Of a stretch of 64,000 nucleotides of DNA, positions 9,013 to 18,698 are shown piece after piece; the stretch's first letter is position 1; every line of letters begins with the position of its first letter. Location: contig NZ_VOHC01000031.1 in the NCBI RefSeq assembly GCF_007859275.1, positions 133,104-197,103 on the forward strand, given 5' to 3'. Under the pieces are notes generated by a model that worked only from the letters and a program-made list of their open reading frames with translations, ran no database searches and was not told the origin of the DNA. The stretch comes from Planomicrobium sp. CPCC 101079 (lineage in GTDB: Bacteria; Bacillota; Bacilli; Bacillales_A; Planococcaceae). The position numbers and the translations under genes were made by a program.

Positions 9013-9591
9013 TTAGTGATAATAAGCGCGTTGTTTATCAATCCAAGATTGAAGGCTGCTGAACATAAGCAGAACCACTGCCGTAAGCATAAGGCCTTTT
9101 ATAAGGTTGAATGGCAAAATACCGAGAATAATGCTGTTAAACAAAGCACTCCCAGTTTCTGCCGGGAAGTTCAAGAAATACGTGTACATCGGCAAAAAGA
9201 CGAAATAATTCAAAATGCTCATGCCAATCGCCATTGATAAAGTTCCCATTGCAAGTCCAAACACAATTCCTTTTTTATTGGACATTTTGCGGTAAATCAA
9301 GTAAACCGGTGTAATAAACAAAATGCTGGTAGCAAAATTTGCCATGTGTCCCACGGGGACTCCTGTCTGGCTCCCTTGGAACAACCAATCTAAAACGTTT
9401 TTGAAGAAGGCTACCAGAATTCCTGCGGCCGGCCCCATTGTCACCGCGGCAATCAAAGCAGGAACATCGCTAAAATCAACTTTAAGAAATGCAGGAAGTG
9501 CAGGCAATGGAAAATTGAAAAGCATTAAAATAAATGAAATGCTGCTCAACATCCCGATTGTAATCATAGACTGTAACTTTTTGTTCTTCAT
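9013..9591 (-). CDS. ribU: Riboflavin ECF transporter substrate-binding subunit
   Basis: S-component that binds riboflavin and works with the EcfA-A'-T energising module, which is encoded elsewhere. 192 residues with six hydrophobic segments; the N-terminal region has FLKVDFSDVPALIA, typical of RibU, and GLMLTAVVLL lies near the end. The ATG at 9591-9589 follows AAGGAGAGAGG. The FMN riboswitch upstream strongly supports riboflavin as substrate. In B. subtilis (ypaA) it holds the same place next to fer. Confidence 0.95.
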   Translation of the reverse strand: MKNKKLQSMITIGMLSSISFILMLFNFPLPALPAFLKVDFSDVPALIAAVTMGPAAGILVAFFKNVLDWLFQGSQTGVPVGHMANFATSILFITPVYLIYRKMSNKKGIVFGLAMGTLSMAIGMSILNYFVFLPMYTYFLNFPAETGSALFNSIILGILPFNLIKGLMLTAVVLLMFSSLQSWIDKQRAYYH

Positions 9592-9656
9592 TTTTCCTCT
9601 CTCCTTAAATGATTCACCAGAAGAAAGGTTCGGCCCTACGCCGTTACACGAAAAAT

Positions 9657-9682
9657 CCCTTAAGCTATTAAACACTTAAGGG
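9657..9682 (-). terminator. Riboswitch-controlled terminator of ribU
   Basis: Minus-strand CCCTTAAG, a 10-base loop, CTTAAGGG, then ATTTTT. It lies between the FMN aptamer and the ribU start, so it should form when FMN is bound. Confidence 0.8.
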
Positions 9683-9744
9683 AGAAAAAGGCACACTGAA
9701 TAAGAGCGCTTCGTTTTGGTGTAAACGACATACGTCCGTACCTT

Positions 9745-9870
9745 CACCTTCTCCCATCCAGACTATACTGTCGGCTTTGGAATCGCACCAAATCCTGCCA
9801 TTTACGGCTCGCGGGCTTAAGAACTGGGTTCTATTACCGCCGGTAGGGAATTGCACCCTGCCCCGAAGAT
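9745..9870 (-). promoter_or_regulatory. FMN riboswitch (RFN element)
   Basis: Read on the minus strand, the conserved RFN blocks occur in order: CTTCGGGGCAGGGTG, CCGGCGGTA, GCCCGCGAG, GGCAGGATTTGGTG, CCGACAGT and GGATGGGAGAAGG. These are the signature pieces of the FMN aptamer. A terminator follows 60-90 bases downstream, then ribU, giving transcription attenuation by FMN. Confidence 0.96.
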
Positions 9871-9911
9871 GAATCGATATTTTGTTATACCCTAATATTA
9901 GTAGAAAAAAA

Positions 9912-9943
9912 GCGTAATGTAAACCACAATGCTTACACTACGC
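9912..9943 (-). terminator. Terminator of sigX-rsiX
   Basis: Minus-strand GCGTAGTGTAA and TTACATTACGC arms (one mismatch), followed by seven Ts, about 30 bases past the rsiX stop. Confidence 0.8.
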
Positions 9944-9973
9944 CTTTTTCTTTTCTATAAGGAGATTCACTTT

Positions 9974-11185
9974 TTATTGCAAAGGCCATTCGAGTTTGTT
10001 TGGCGCTACTGGAGCTGCAATCGGTTGAGTGAAATCAAATTCGTTCCATTGCTCTTGTGCCGTGTTGCTTAATTGGATTTTTTTGCCAAACGATTGTGCC
10101 GTAAAAGCTAAGCTTTCGATCATACGTGTAGCAGCTGATGGATCAAGAGATTCAAAATCGAAAGGATCTGTGAATTGGACTTCAACAAGTTCTTCTGTTT
10201 CAGTCACCGCAAAAGAGGTGCCTTCAGGAACGGTCGCTTGCTGAAAATCGCTTGGAGATGCTGAAAGCGATTCGACAGCTTCCGCAGCGGAACCAAAACT
10301 CATACCGTAGCCCGGCAGAAGATATGTCGCACCAGCGGCCGTTGTATAAGCATGGTAAGCTACATTTTCAGTACCGGTCTGGATCGGTTCCATGGGTCCT
10401 ACTTGGCCAAATTCCGCCGGAGTGCCGTCTTCATTCAATACCGCCACTTCCTCAATATCTTTGAAAGTCTCTTGGATTGAAGCTATATAAACGCCGATGC
10501 TTGCTGATGCTTCATCATATTTATGATCGCTTGGCAGCATATGTGCGGCTCCATTATCAGTTTTTGTAATTGTGCCGGCATAAGGATGGTAATCGTCGAA
10601 TCCAAGCGCTTGTTCATCCAGATTTGAAGCGTATTGTTTATACAGATCAACGGAATTTGGTGTTCCACTCTCAAAATCCTTTTCAATCTGATCGTTCGGA
10701 ATCAGAAAAGAAACTGGAATCACATAAGCATTTTCAGTCAAACCGATTGTAAACAAAGTGGCATCGTTTAAATCGTTCTCATAAACTGCACTACGGTTAA
10801 GCTCAGCCGTTTGCGCGGATGAAAAATCGGCTGATTCTTCAGTTTCCTGGCTTTCTCCCTGAATTGATACTGCCGCGGAATTACTATCGGCATTGCCGTC
10901 CGGTTCGCTGGAAGTAATGGCATTTTCCGCAGATTGGTCAGACGCGTTTTCTTCATTAGCCGAATCGATGCCATTCTGGCTCAGTATGGAGGCTATGAGA
11001 ATTCCTACTGTGATGAAAGCTAATACTGCTACCAGTAAAGGCAGCCAGTTTCTTTGCCGTTTTTGGGTTGGAGGCTTTTTGGCGAGCCTGCTGTAAACCT
11101 CTTCTTTTGGCCGCCGATCCTGAATTGCAGGAAAATCTCCTAACATGCTTTCGATATAGCCCTCATCCCACTTGTTATTCGGCAT
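9974..11185 (-). CDS. rsiX: Anti-sigma-X factor, RsiX family
   Basis: Membrane anti-sigma factor expected to hold SigX inactive. The short cytoplasmic head (WDEGYIESMLGDFPAIQDRR) resembles RsiX; one transmembrane helix follows at about residues 47-69, then a long acidic extracytoplasmic domain (about 330 residues) with a Ser/Glu/Asn-rich linker. 403 residues. The ATG at 11185 follows GGGGGAG and overlaps the sigX stop by 11 bases, so the two are translationally coupled. The outer domain is probably the signal sensor. Confidence 0.85.
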   Translation of the reverse strand: MPNNKWDEGYIESMLGDFPAIQDRRPKEEVYSRLAKKPPTQKRQRNWLPLLVAVLAFITVGILIASILSQNGIDSANEENASDQSAENAITSSEPDGNADSNSAAVSIQGESQETEESADFSSAQTAELNRSAVYENDLNDATLFTIGLTENAYVIPVSFLIPNDQIEKDFESGTPNSVDLYKQYASNLDEQALGFDDYHPYAGTITKTDNGAAHMLPSDHKYDEASASIGVYIASIQETFKDIEEVAVLNEDGTPAEFGQVGPMEPIQTGTENVAYHAYTTAAGATYLLPGYGMSFGSAAEAVESLSASPSDFQQATVPEGTSFAVTETEELVEVQFTDPFDFESLDPSAATRMIESLAFTAQSFGKKIQLSNTAQEQWNEFDFTQPIAAPVAPNKLEWPLQ

Positions 11186-11708
11186 TCGCTTCTCCCCCTT
11201 CCATAGAGGATAGTTTGTCGCGCAATGAATTGATTGCACGGTGCTGTGTCGTTTTTACTTTCCCTTCCGTCCAACCTAAAACTTCAGCAGTTTCAGCTAT
11301 CGATAGATCTTGGAAAAAACGCATGATGATGACCATTTTTTGGTCCCCCGTACACAAATCCAATGTTTTATACAGCATTATTTTATCTTCATTCAACATT
11401 GAAACTTCTTCGGGGATGCGTTCAGATGAAACCAGCTGCTGAGTTTCCCAGTCGAAAAAATCCATCGAATGCTTTTTCCTGACAGCCGCTTTGCGAAAAT
11501 GGTCGATTGCGACATTTTTAGCGATAGAAAAAAGCCACGTTTTTTCTGAGCTCTTCCCTTCAAAGCGGTCGTATGCCCGAAAAACGCGAATATATACTTC
11601 ATGCATCAAGTCTTCTGCCAAAGTTCGGTTTTTCACTAAATAGATAAGAAATTGGAAGACATCTTGATGGTATTGATCATATAGCCGATGGAAAACGGAG
11701 TCATTCAT
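11175..11708 (-). CDS. sigX: ECF RNA polymerase sigma factor SigX
   Basis: 177-residue extracytoplasmic-function sigma factor. Region 2 is EDLMHEVYIRVFRAYDRFEGKSSEKTWLF (split here by eye) and region 4 is QDLSIAETAEVLGWTEGKVKTTQHRA, a helix-turn-helix for the -35 box. Together with rsiX and position between the res genes and ribU/fer it matches B. subtilis SigX, which controls envelope-charge and antimicrobial-peptide resistance genes. Ribosome site CGGGGGGAG, six bases before the ATG. Confidence 0.92.
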   Translation of the reverse strand: MNDSVFHRLYDQYHQDVFQFLIYLVKNRTLAEDLMHEVYIRVFRAYDRFEGKSSEKTWLFSIAKNVAIDHFRKAAVRKKHSMDFFDWETQQLVSSERIPEEVSMLNEDKIMLYKTLDLCTGDQKMVIIMRFFQDLSIAETAEVLGWTEGKVKTTQHRAINSLRDKLSSMEGGEANAE

Positions 11709-11753
11709 AAACTCCCCCCGTTCTTTGGATTAGTCGCATCTGTTATTAAAAAG

Positions 11754-13541
11754 TTACATCTTTTTCAGCGGCAGCAAAAAGATAAATGAAGTACCGACGC
11801 CGACTTCACTTTCTGCATAAATCTCACCGCCATGGGCTTTGATGATGTTGCTGGCAATTGCAAGCCCCAGTCCTGTACCGCCCTTTCCGAGCGTACGCGC
11901 TTTATCTGCTTTGTAAAAACGTTCAAAGACATATTCTAAATCTTCTTTCGTTATTCCAACTCCAGTATCGTTAACGGAGATTTTTGCGTATCCTTGTTCT
12001 TGTTCGACATTGACCATGACATGCCCTTCTTCTGGCGTGTGGCGCATGGCATTGTCTATCAGATTGGTCATCACTTGCTCAATCCGGTCTTCATCGAGTT
12101 CTGTGGCGGCCCAATCATCAAGGCTGGTTTTAAAGGACAAATGAATGCCTTTTTCTTTTGCCGCTTGCGAAAACTTCATCGTCATGCGCTCAATCATGCC
12201 GTTGATTTGCACAACGTTTTTGTACAGCCTCATATGCCCCGATTCCAAACGCGCCAAGTTCAGCAAATCAGTGACCAGGCGGCCCATTCGCTGCGATTCT
12301 TCATAAATGATTTTCGTCATTTCACGGCGCTCTTCTTCTGTTGCACCGACGTCATCCAGAATCGCCTCACTATAGCCTTGAAGCATGGCTATCGGCGTCC
12401 GCAGTTCGTGGGATACGTTGGCGATAAAATCTTCACGAAGCTTCTCCAGACGATGCTGTTCGGTCATGTTATGCAGCACCGCCACTGCCCCGCGAATCGA
12501 TTCGCCGCTATATAGAGGACTGAAGGTGATGGCGTAATATGCGCCTTCTATTTCCAGCTCTTCTTCTATTTCTTCTTCAAATGTCAGGACATGGTCGAGC
12601 ATATGCACCATTTGCGGCGGCAGCGGCTCGTTTTCTGCGCTGCTGATTTTGCCGTGCCATTGCTGAAGAAGTTTTTCAGCTAGCGGGTTGCTCAACAAAA
12701 TGGTCCGATCTTGATTGAATGTAATAACCGCATCGGCCATGGATATCAAGATGCTCGACAACTGCTCTTTTTCCTGATTGATGACTTCGACATGGTGTTT
12801 TAATTGGCGTCCCATCTGGTTAAAAGCCGTGGCTAATTGGCCAATTTCGTCACTGGACGTTGCTCGGACCTTGGTATCAAAATTTCCTTTTGCCAGCTCA
12901 AATGCCCCTTCACGCATGTTCCGCAATGGCAATGTAATGCGTGTTGAAAGGAAAAAGGCGAAAAAAGTAGTCAGTAAAAAAGCGATAAATGCCGATAAAA
13001 AGACGATATTAGTCGTTCTGCCAGCTGTCCGGTCCATAACTTCCAATGACTGATAGATAAATACCGTGCCATGCAACTCTTCACCTGTATGGATCGGGCT
13101 TGCAAGCACAATATATGATTCCATCATATCTTCTTCTGTTAGCGATGGAAGAAGCATTTCCTTTATGACTGTTTGATCGGTTTCGAACACTTTTTGGAAG
13201 TCCGGTTCATTTAAAATCGCTTCCCGCACCTCTTCACCGTGGATTCCCTCGTGTATATAGTAGGTGCTTTCATGAGGAGCTTCTGCAATGACAGCATTGG
13301 TTTCCGGGCCGAGAATATCTTCGATGATCGTCATGGAGTTGGAAACTTCCCCGTAATCGTTAAAGACCCGGGCGATTGTTGCCGCTTCCTGTTTCAAAGT
13401 GTCCTCCACCGCTTCGCTATGGTAATTCCCTAGAAACTCAAGCAGCAGGACAGTTACAATAAACAGGACAAAGGAAACGAGAAGCAAAATGGTTAACCAC
13501 AGCTTCCCGACGACACTATTCCATATTCTATTCATTTCCAA
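11754..13541 (-). CDS. resE: Sensor histidine kinase ResE
   Basis: Membrane kinase that phosphorylates ResD under oxygen limitation or nitric oxide. 595 residues: transmembrane helix about 13-35, an extracytoplasmic sensor region, second helix about 170-192, HAMP, PAS (ISMADAVITFNQDRTILLSN), HisKA with FIANVSHELRTPIAML (phospho-histidine), and HATPase boxes NLIDNAMRHTPEEG, VNDTGVGI and GGTGLGLAIA. Its start overlaps the end of resD by 14 bases. Confidence 0.95.
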   Translation of the reverse strand: MEMNRIWNSVVGKLWLTILLLVSFVLFIVTVLLLEFLGNYHSEAVEDTLKQEAATIARVFNDYGEVSNSMTIIEDILGPETNAVIAEAPHESTYYIHEGIHGEEVREAILNEPDFQKVFETDQTVIKEMLLPSLTEEDMMESYIVLASPIHTGEELHGTVFIYQSLEVMDRTAGRTTNIVFLSAFIAFLLTTFFAFFLSTRITLPLRNMREGAFELAKGNFDTKVRATSSDEIGQLATAFNQMGRQLKHHVEVINQEKEQLSSILISMADAVITFNQDRTILLSNPLAEKLLQQWHGKISSAENEPLPPQMVHMLDHVLTFEEEIEEELEIEGAYYAITFSPLYSGESIRGAVAVLHNMTEQHRLEKLREDFIANVSHELRTPIAMLQGYSEAILDDVGATEEERREMTKIIYEESQRMGRLVTDLLNLARLESGHMRLYKNVVQINGMIERMTMKFSQAAKEKGIHLSFKTSLDDWAATELDEDRIEQVMTNLIDNAMRHTPEEGHVMVNVEQEQGYAKISVNDTGVGITKEDLEYVFERFYKADKARTLGKGGTGLGLAIASNIIKAHGGEIYAESEVGVGTSFIFLLPLKKM

Positions 13542-14244
13542 CCTCGAATTTATAGCCTACGCCCCAAACAGTGACAATCATCTTAGCGGCTGATTCCGAT
13601 ACCCGATTCAATTTTTCACGCAATCGCTTTACATGTGTATCGACAGTACGCAAATCACCGAAAAAGTCATAGTGCCACACTTCTTTCAGCAAATGTTCCC
13701 GGTCGAATACTTTATCGGGAGATTTTGCAAGAAAATACAAAAGTTCGTACTCTTTCGGTGTCAAGTTTACTTCAACATTGTCCGCGGTCACCCGATGTGC
13801 ATCGTGGTCAATTGTTAAATGAGGGAACACCACCAAATCTTTGGATACAGTTGAATTGGTCACTGGCGAATAAGCAGATGAGCGGCGCAAAATCGCTTTG
13901 ACCCGCAATACCACTTCTCTCGGGCTGAACGGTTTCACGATATAATCATCCGCCCCCGATTCAAATCCTTGGACCCGGTTCGCTTCTTCGCCTTTTGCGG
14001 TCAGCATAATAATGGGTGTCATTTTTTGTTCACGCAACTCCGTACTCACTTCAATGCCATCTTTTTCCGGCATCATGAGGTCGAGCAAGATGCAGTGGTA
14101 GTCTTTTTCGGTTGCCATCTCTAACGCTTGGACGCCATTCTCTGCTTCTTCCACTACATACCCTTCGCGCTCGAGGTACATTTTCAGCAACCGGCGGATC
14201 CTTTCTTCGTCGTCTACAACCAATACTGTGATTTCTTCAGACAT
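13528..14244 (-). CDS. resD: Response regulator ResD
   Basis: OmpR/PhoB-type regulator of aerobic and anaerobic respiration and cytochrome c biogenesis genes. Receiver domain with DDEE at 11-14, phospho-acceptor Asp55 (LLDLMMPEKDG), conserved TA and Lys (MLTAKGEE, YIVKPF); winged-helix output from about residue 135 (NLTPKEYELLYFLAK). 238 residues. A terminator separates it from resABC, so resDE is its own unit here, although read-through is possible. Confidence 0.96.
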   Translation of the reverse strand: MSEEITVLVVDDEERIRRLLKMYLEREGYVVEEAENGVQALEMATEKDYHCILLDLMMPEKDGIEVSTELREQKMTPIIMLTAKGEEANRVQGFESGADDYIVKPFSPREVVLRVKAILRRSSAYSPVTNSTVSKDLVVFPHLTIDHDAHRVTADNVEVNLTPKEYELLYFLAKSPDKVFDREHLLKEVWHYDFFGDLRTVDTHVKRLREKLNRVSESAAKMIVTVWGVGYKFEVGNE

Positions 14245-14307
14245 TGTAACCCCTCCAACTTTTCTCTCTTATGATTCATTGTACCTTCAACAAAACCAAA
14301 AATAAAT

Positions 14308-14341
14308 AAAAAGCCTTTTCCAGCAATGGAAAAGACTTTTT
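14308..14341 (-). terminator. Terminator of resABC
   Basis: AAAAAGCCTTTTCC, loop AGCAAT, GGAAAAGACTTTTT, directly after the resC stop and before the resD start. Confidence 0.85.
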
Positions 14342-14344
14342 ATT

Positions 14345-15529
14345 TTATGCGTAGGAGTGCAGCCCTGCAATTATTAAGTTAACAGCTACAAGGTTGAACA
14401 GGATAATTGTAAATCCAATCACGCCAAGCCAGGCAGATTTTTCGCCTTGCCATCCTTTGCCTAACCGCAAATGCAAGTAAGCGGCATAGAACAGCCACGT
14501 AATAAGTGCCCATACCTCTTTTGGATCCCAGCCCCAGAAACGGGACCAGGCAATCTGTGCCCAAATCATCGCAAAGACCAATGCTCCTAGTGAGAATACC
14601 GGAAAACCGATGATAACCGCACGATAGCCAATTTCATCCATCAAGTTTAAATTGACATTTTTCACGAACGGCTTAAGAATAGCTGAAATTCTTCTCCGCG
14701 CAATAAGGCGGATCACCCAGTAAAGAATGGTCCCGACAATCAGTGACCATGTGACGGTCGTCAATTTGCTGGCATTGATCACCGCTGGCATTTCCGCAAT
14801 CGGGGTCATAGTGCCCTCGGATAATGCCGTATATTCGTTCATACCGAATACCGGCGGCATCTTGTATTCAATCTCTGCCTCTAGGCCTTCTTTATCGACA
14901 TACGAAAAGTTCGCTTCATAACCTGTTGCAGTGAAATAGGTGCTGGCGATGACAAAACCTAATACCAGCACAAGTGAATACATAATGGCTTCCAGCCAAA
15001 AACGCTGCTTTGATTTTTTGGTTAGGTCAACCACTTTTAATAGATACACCAGACCAGCTGCTGCACTGATCGCCAAAATCCCCTCAGCGATTACGACTGT
15101 GCTGACATGGATTGCCAGCCAGTTGGATTGAAGCGCCGGAATCAAGGGACTGACTTCGCTCGGGAACATGCTTGCGAATGCAATGATCAGCAAAGCCACC
15201 GGCAAAACGATCATTCCAAGGACTGGTGTTTTGTATAAAGAGTAAAGGACCAAAAAACCGCCGACAAGCGTCATCCCGAACGCCGTGGTAAATTCGAACA
15301 TATTGCTGAGCGGCGCATGTCCTGTCGCTCCCCATCTTGTGAAGAAATAAGCTAGATTTGCTAGAAAACCGATAATTGTGATGATGAAAGCCGTTTTTCC
15401 CCAACGGCTTTCCGAATTATATGTGCCTGCTTTGTTGCCTTTTACTGCTCCGCCAAAAACAAAAGTGGCGATTAGGTAAGCAATGAAGGCAGCGTACAGG
15501 AAATTTGAGCTCATTTCGGCCAATGTCAT
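14345..15529 (-). CDS. resC: Cytochrome c biogenesis protein ResC (CcsA type)
   Basis: Polytopic membrane half of the System II cytochrome c synthase, moving haem across the membrane with ResB. 394 residues, about eight hydrophobic helices, with the tryptophan-rich haem-handling motif [16 protein letters not shown] near residue 325 and histidines in flanking helices. The start overlaps the resB stop by four bases (ATGA type), so it is coupled to resB. Confidence 0.95.
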   Translation of the reverse strand: MTLAEMSSNFLYAAFIAYLIATFVFGGAVKGNKAGTYNSESRWGKTAFIITIIGFLANLAYFFTRWGATGHAPLSNMFEFTTAFGMTLVGGFLVLYSLYKTPVLGMIVLPVALLIIAFASMFPSEVSPLIPALQSNWLAIHVSTVVIAEGILAISAAAGLVYLLKVVDLTKKSKQRFWLEAIMYSLVLVLGFVIASTYFTATGYEANFSYVDKEGLEAEIEYKMPPVFGMNEYTALSEGTMTPIAEMPAVINASKLTTVTWSLIVGTILYWVIRLIARRRISAILKPFVKNVNLNLMDEIGYRAVIIGFPVFSLGALVFAMIWAQIAWSRFWGWDPKEVWALITWLFYAAYLHLRLGKGWQGEKSAWLGVIGFTIILFNLVAVNLIIAGLHSYA

Positions 15530-17184
15530 AACGCTTCCTCACCTTCCTTTTTCAATTGTTTCTCGATTTCTTCCTGCTGGTCGGAATAAGCAGGAAGCGA
15601 CGCATACGCTGAAACTTGGTCGAGGTCTTTTTTCAAGGCAAACCAGTTTTTGTTCGTGTGGCCAGCCAAAATAATTTCCCCGTTCGCTTTTTGCTGAATC
15701 CAGAATCGGCGATGGTTAAAGTACATGCCTTGTGCCACACCAATCATGAAAATCAGTCCGCCCAGCCCGAGAATCGGCAATGTGTTGTCTTTGCGGATCG
15801 TCAAGCCGGAAACGTCACGCGTTTCAACGCCCTGGAACTCCAATTTAAATTGGTTTTCCCCAAAAGGTTCTATTGTATTTTGGATGAGAATAAAACTTGT
15901 TTCCCCTTTTGGCGTTTCAGGAGTCGTCATTTCAACCAAGAAACCTGGATTGTTCGGAAGCGGCGTCGCTGTCTGGGGCTCCCCGTTTTCAAAACCTGAA
16001 AAATCAGGATAGTACCCTTTCAGTTCGACTGTTGCACCGTTTTCGAGTTCATAAAGTTTTTCCGGATTAATCAAGTCGATCGTCAATTCGCCTAACGATT
16101 CTTCTGTTTCCTTGTTAGTTAAAGCGAACGTCATCGCTTTGAGTTCATCTAATTTAAAATCCATTTGGTAAACGGCGTAGCCGTCAAATTTCAGCGGCTG
16201 GTTGACGCGGATTGGGTATTCTTCTACTATTTCCATGTCTTCTGTTGCCCCCGGCAAACTGTCTTCCGGCTTTTTGTATAAAATAACATCTGTCTGATAG
16301 TTTTTAGCAACACTTCCGACACGATCAACCGCTTCACTAAAGGCACCATCTTTTTCTTCACCGCTATAGGTCTCTAATTCAAAACTCTTGCTTTCGAGTG
16401 CATACTCAGGCACTTCCGGAATGGCTCTTGTCTCGCCTTCTCGAATCCATAACGTTTCATCCACATAAAATCCTGGAACCATGCGCAGCATAACCCCGAA
16501 AAGGAAAATGATCAATCCAATATGGTTGACGTATGGGCCCCACCGTGAAAAACGGCCTTTTTCAGCAAGCAGACCGTTTTTGTCTCGAGTCACATTGTAT
16601 TTCAGTTCTTTAAGCTTTGTTTCTGATTTTGCCAGCACATCTTCCTGTGCATAGCCTTTTCCGTATATGCGCTGTTTGTTCATAAAACTTTCATGGCGGA
16701 GAACCCGCTGATTTTTCAACGAACGATATAACGGCACGAATCGGTCAAGGCTGGCAATAATTAGCGATATGGCCAGCATACCGACAAGAATGATAAACCA
16801 AAATGAACTATATAAATCGTGGAATCCTAAAAAATGGTAAATCCTTCCTATTTCTCCATAGACATCTGAATAATAGGCCTTGATAGTATCTTCATTTCTG
16901 ACTGCTACTTGAACATATTCCTCTTGCGGCAATATCGTACCGATGGCAGCAGCAACCAAAATTGCAACAATAATGCCTACGCCTACTTTGACACTGGAAA
17001 AGAAATTCCAAACTTTATCGATGATTGACTTGTTGTATGTCTGAGATCTTCTGGCCGTGCCTTCATAGCGCATATCCACAAGCTTGCTGTTTTGTTCTTT
17101 CTCAGTCAAAGAACGCCCGCACGATTCACAAAGAATTGTCCCGGGCGGATTCACATGACCGCATTGGCATTGCATTTTGTCCAT
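15526..17184 (-). CDS. resB: Cytochrome c biogenesis protein ResB (CcsB) with N-terminal zinc ribbon
   Basis: Membrane partner of ResC in the System II cytochrome c synthase. 552 residues with helices at about residues 65-90, 120-140 and 205-230, a long extracytoplasmic domain, and a final helix near 470-495. The ATG at 17184 follows AAGGAG. Before the first helix is a small cytoplasmic zinc-ribbon-like segment with CQCGH and CESCG; B. subtilis ResB lacks this as far as I recall. Starts 13 bases after resA. Confidence 0.93.
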   Translation of the reverse strand: MDKMQCQCGHVNPPGTILCESCGRSLTEKEQNSKLVDMRYEGTARRSQTYNKSIIDKVWNFFSSVKVGVGIIVAILVAAAIGTILPQEEYVQVAVRNEDTIKAYYSDVYGEIGRIYHFLGFHDLYSSFWFIILVGMLAISLIIASLDRFVPLYRSLKNQRVLRHESFMNKQRIYGKGYAQEDVLAKSETKLKELKYNVTRDKNGLLAEKGRFSRWGPYVNHIGLIIFLFGVMLRMVPGFYVDETLWIREGETRAIPEVPEYALESKSFELETYSGEEKDGAFSEAVDRVGSVAKNYQTDVILYKKPEDSLPGATEDMEIVEEYPIRVNQPLKFDGYAVYQMDFKLDELKAMTFALTNKETEESLGELTIDLINPEKLYELENGATVELKGYYPDFSGFENGEPQTATPLPNNPGFLVEMTTPETPKGETSFILIQNTIEPFGENQFKLEFQGVETRDVSGLTIRKDNTLPILGLGGLIFMIGVAQGMYFNHRRFWIQQKANGEIILAGHTNKNWFALKKDLDQVSAYASLPAYSDQQEEIEKQLKKEGEEAL

Positions 17185-17197
17185 CCGAAAAAACTCC

Positions 17198-17746
17198 TTA
17201 TTCAGGTTTAATTTCTTCCATAAACCCTTCAATATCCTGTTCTGTCATTTCACCGGTGATAATCCGCTCGATCTCGCCTTCCGGATTAACCAATACCGTC
17301 GTCGGCAATGGAATAATGTTGTAAGCGGTCATTACGCTTTTCGTCTTGTCGATAACAACGGGAAATGACAAATCATATTGATCGGCAAACGACTGGACTT
17401 CGAATTCAGATTGTGCAATATTCACTGCCAGCACTTGGACGCCTTGGTCTTTGAACACGTCAAACTGGCGGTCCATCGCAGGCATTTCTTTTGCACAAGG
17501 CTTACACCAAGTTCCCCAGAAATTCAAGAAAACTCCCTGTCCTTTATAATCAGAAAGCTGATGGCTTTCGCCTTCAAGATCAACTAGTTTAAAATCGGGC
17601 GCCTCATCCCCGACTTTCAACACGCTGACATCTTCAGCTGTTGCGTTATTGTAAAGGGTGTATCCGATAGCAGCAATCATTAAAAAAAGAATGACTGAAC
17701 GCATAATGACTCTGTTTTTCTTTTTGTTCTTTTTCTTTTCGTTCAT
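17198..17746 (-). CDS. resA: Thiol-disulfide oxidoreductase ResA
   Basis: Membrane-anchored thioredoxin-like protein on the outer face that reduces the CxxCH cysteines of apocytochrome c so haem can attach. N-terminal helix at about residues 14-32, thioredoxin fold with active site FWGTWCKPCAKEMP and cis-proline segment IPLPTTVLVNPEG. 182 residues. First gene of resABC, preceded by its own promoter. Confidence 0.95.
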   Translation of the reverse strand: MNEKKKNKKKNRVIMRSVILFLMIAAIGYTLYNNATAEDVSVLKVGDEAPDFKLVDLEGESHQLSDYKGQGVFLNFWGTWCKPCAKEMPAMDRQFDVFKDQGVQVLAVNIAQSEFEVQSFADQYDLSFPVVIDKTKSVMTAYNIIPLPTTVLVNPEGEIERIITGEMTEQDIEGFMEEIKPE

Positions 17747-17780
17747 TTATGTTCCCTCCTTCGAGGTTTATGCAAATCCA

Positions 17781-17786
17781 ATTATA
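17781..17786 (-). promoter_or_regulatory. Extended -10 promoter of resABC
   Basis: Minus-strand TTGCTATAAT has a perfect -10 with TGn extension about 35 bases before resA. The -35 is poor, which fits a ResD-activated promoter; no ResD site was assigned. Confidence 0.5.
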
Positions 17787-17835
17787 GCAAAGTTTCTACT
17801 AGTGATTGGACGCAGTTTTGAATGGTTTGTGAACG

Positions 17836-18567
17836 TTAATGGTGCTTGCCTGTTTCCGCCATAACCCGCAGTAGCTTCACTTCATGGGCGCTGAGTTCTC
17901 TGGATTCCCCTGCATTTAACCCTTTTAGCGTTAAAAATGCGAATTGCTCCCGGCTAAGTTTTTGGACCGGAAATCCGATAGCATCGAACATTCTCCGCAC
18001 TTGGCGGTTTCTGCCTTCATGAATTGTTATTTGAACAATGGCTTTGCCTGTTTTGTTGTCAGCCGATAAAAGTTTCACTTTGGCCGGGGCCGTCATTCCG
18101 TCTTCAAGCTTGATGCCGCGCTCCAATTTTTGCAAATCTTCTCGTTTTGGAATGCCTTTCAATCGCGCGACATACGTCTTGTCGATTTCAAATTTCGGGT
18201 GCGTCAGCAAGTTGGCAAATTCACCGTCATTTGTCATGATCAACAAACCAGAAGTATCATAGTCGAGACGACCGACCGGATAAATGCGTTTATCGACTGT
18301 ATCAAAGAAATCCGTGACCACTTTTCTGTTTTTATCATCGCTGACCGCAGAAATCACGCCGCGCGGCTTGTATAATAAATAATAGACTTTTTGTTCTTTT
18401 TCAAGCTGTACGCCTTCCACTTCAATTGTGTCGGAATGCGATACTTTTGTGCCGAGTTCTTTTACCACTTTTCCATTGACTCTAACTTTTCCATCCAATA
18501 TTAATTGCTCTGACTTGCGTCTTGATGCAATGCCGGCGTGTGCCAACATTTTCTGTAATCTCTCCAT
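17836..18567 (-). CDS. rluB: 23S rRNA pseudouridine synthase RluB
   Basis: Modifies 23S rRNA (E. coli U2605 equivalent). N-terminal S4 RNA-binding domain (MERLQKMLAHAGIASRRKSE, residues 1-60) and the RsuA-family catalytic motif GRLDYDTSGLLIMTNDG with the catalytic aspartate. 243 residues. Upstream, B. subtilis has dacB-spmA-spmB before reaching scpB; here scpB is next. Confidence 0.95.
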   Translation of the reverse strand: MERLQKMLAHAGIASRRKSEQLILDGKVRVNGKVVKELGTKVSHSDTIEVEGVQLEKEQKVYYLLYKPRGVISAVSDDKNRKVVTDFFDTVDKRIYPVGRLDYDTSGLLIMTNDGEFANLLTHPKFEIDKTYVARLKGIPKREDLQKLERGIKLEDGMTAPAKVKLLSADNKTGKAIVQITIHEGRNRQVRRMFDAIGFPVQKLSREQFAFLTLKGLNAGESRELSAHEVKLLRVMAETGKHH

Positions 18568-18660
18568 AAGTTCACCTCATTGATTTTTTCCGTTCGTTCC
18601 TCTCGGAATTATGTCACATTTAGCGTAAAAGCGAAAGCACCAAGCCTTTACAACAACAAA

Positions 18661-18689
18661 GGAAGACTGTACATAATCCGCAGTCTTCC
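18661..18689 (-). terminator. Terminator of scpAB
   Basis: GGAAGACTG and CAGTCTTCC arms with an 11-base loop; the minus strand continues with a T-rich run (TTTGTTGTTG). Confidence 0.6.
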
Positions 18690-18698
18690 TCCAACCGA

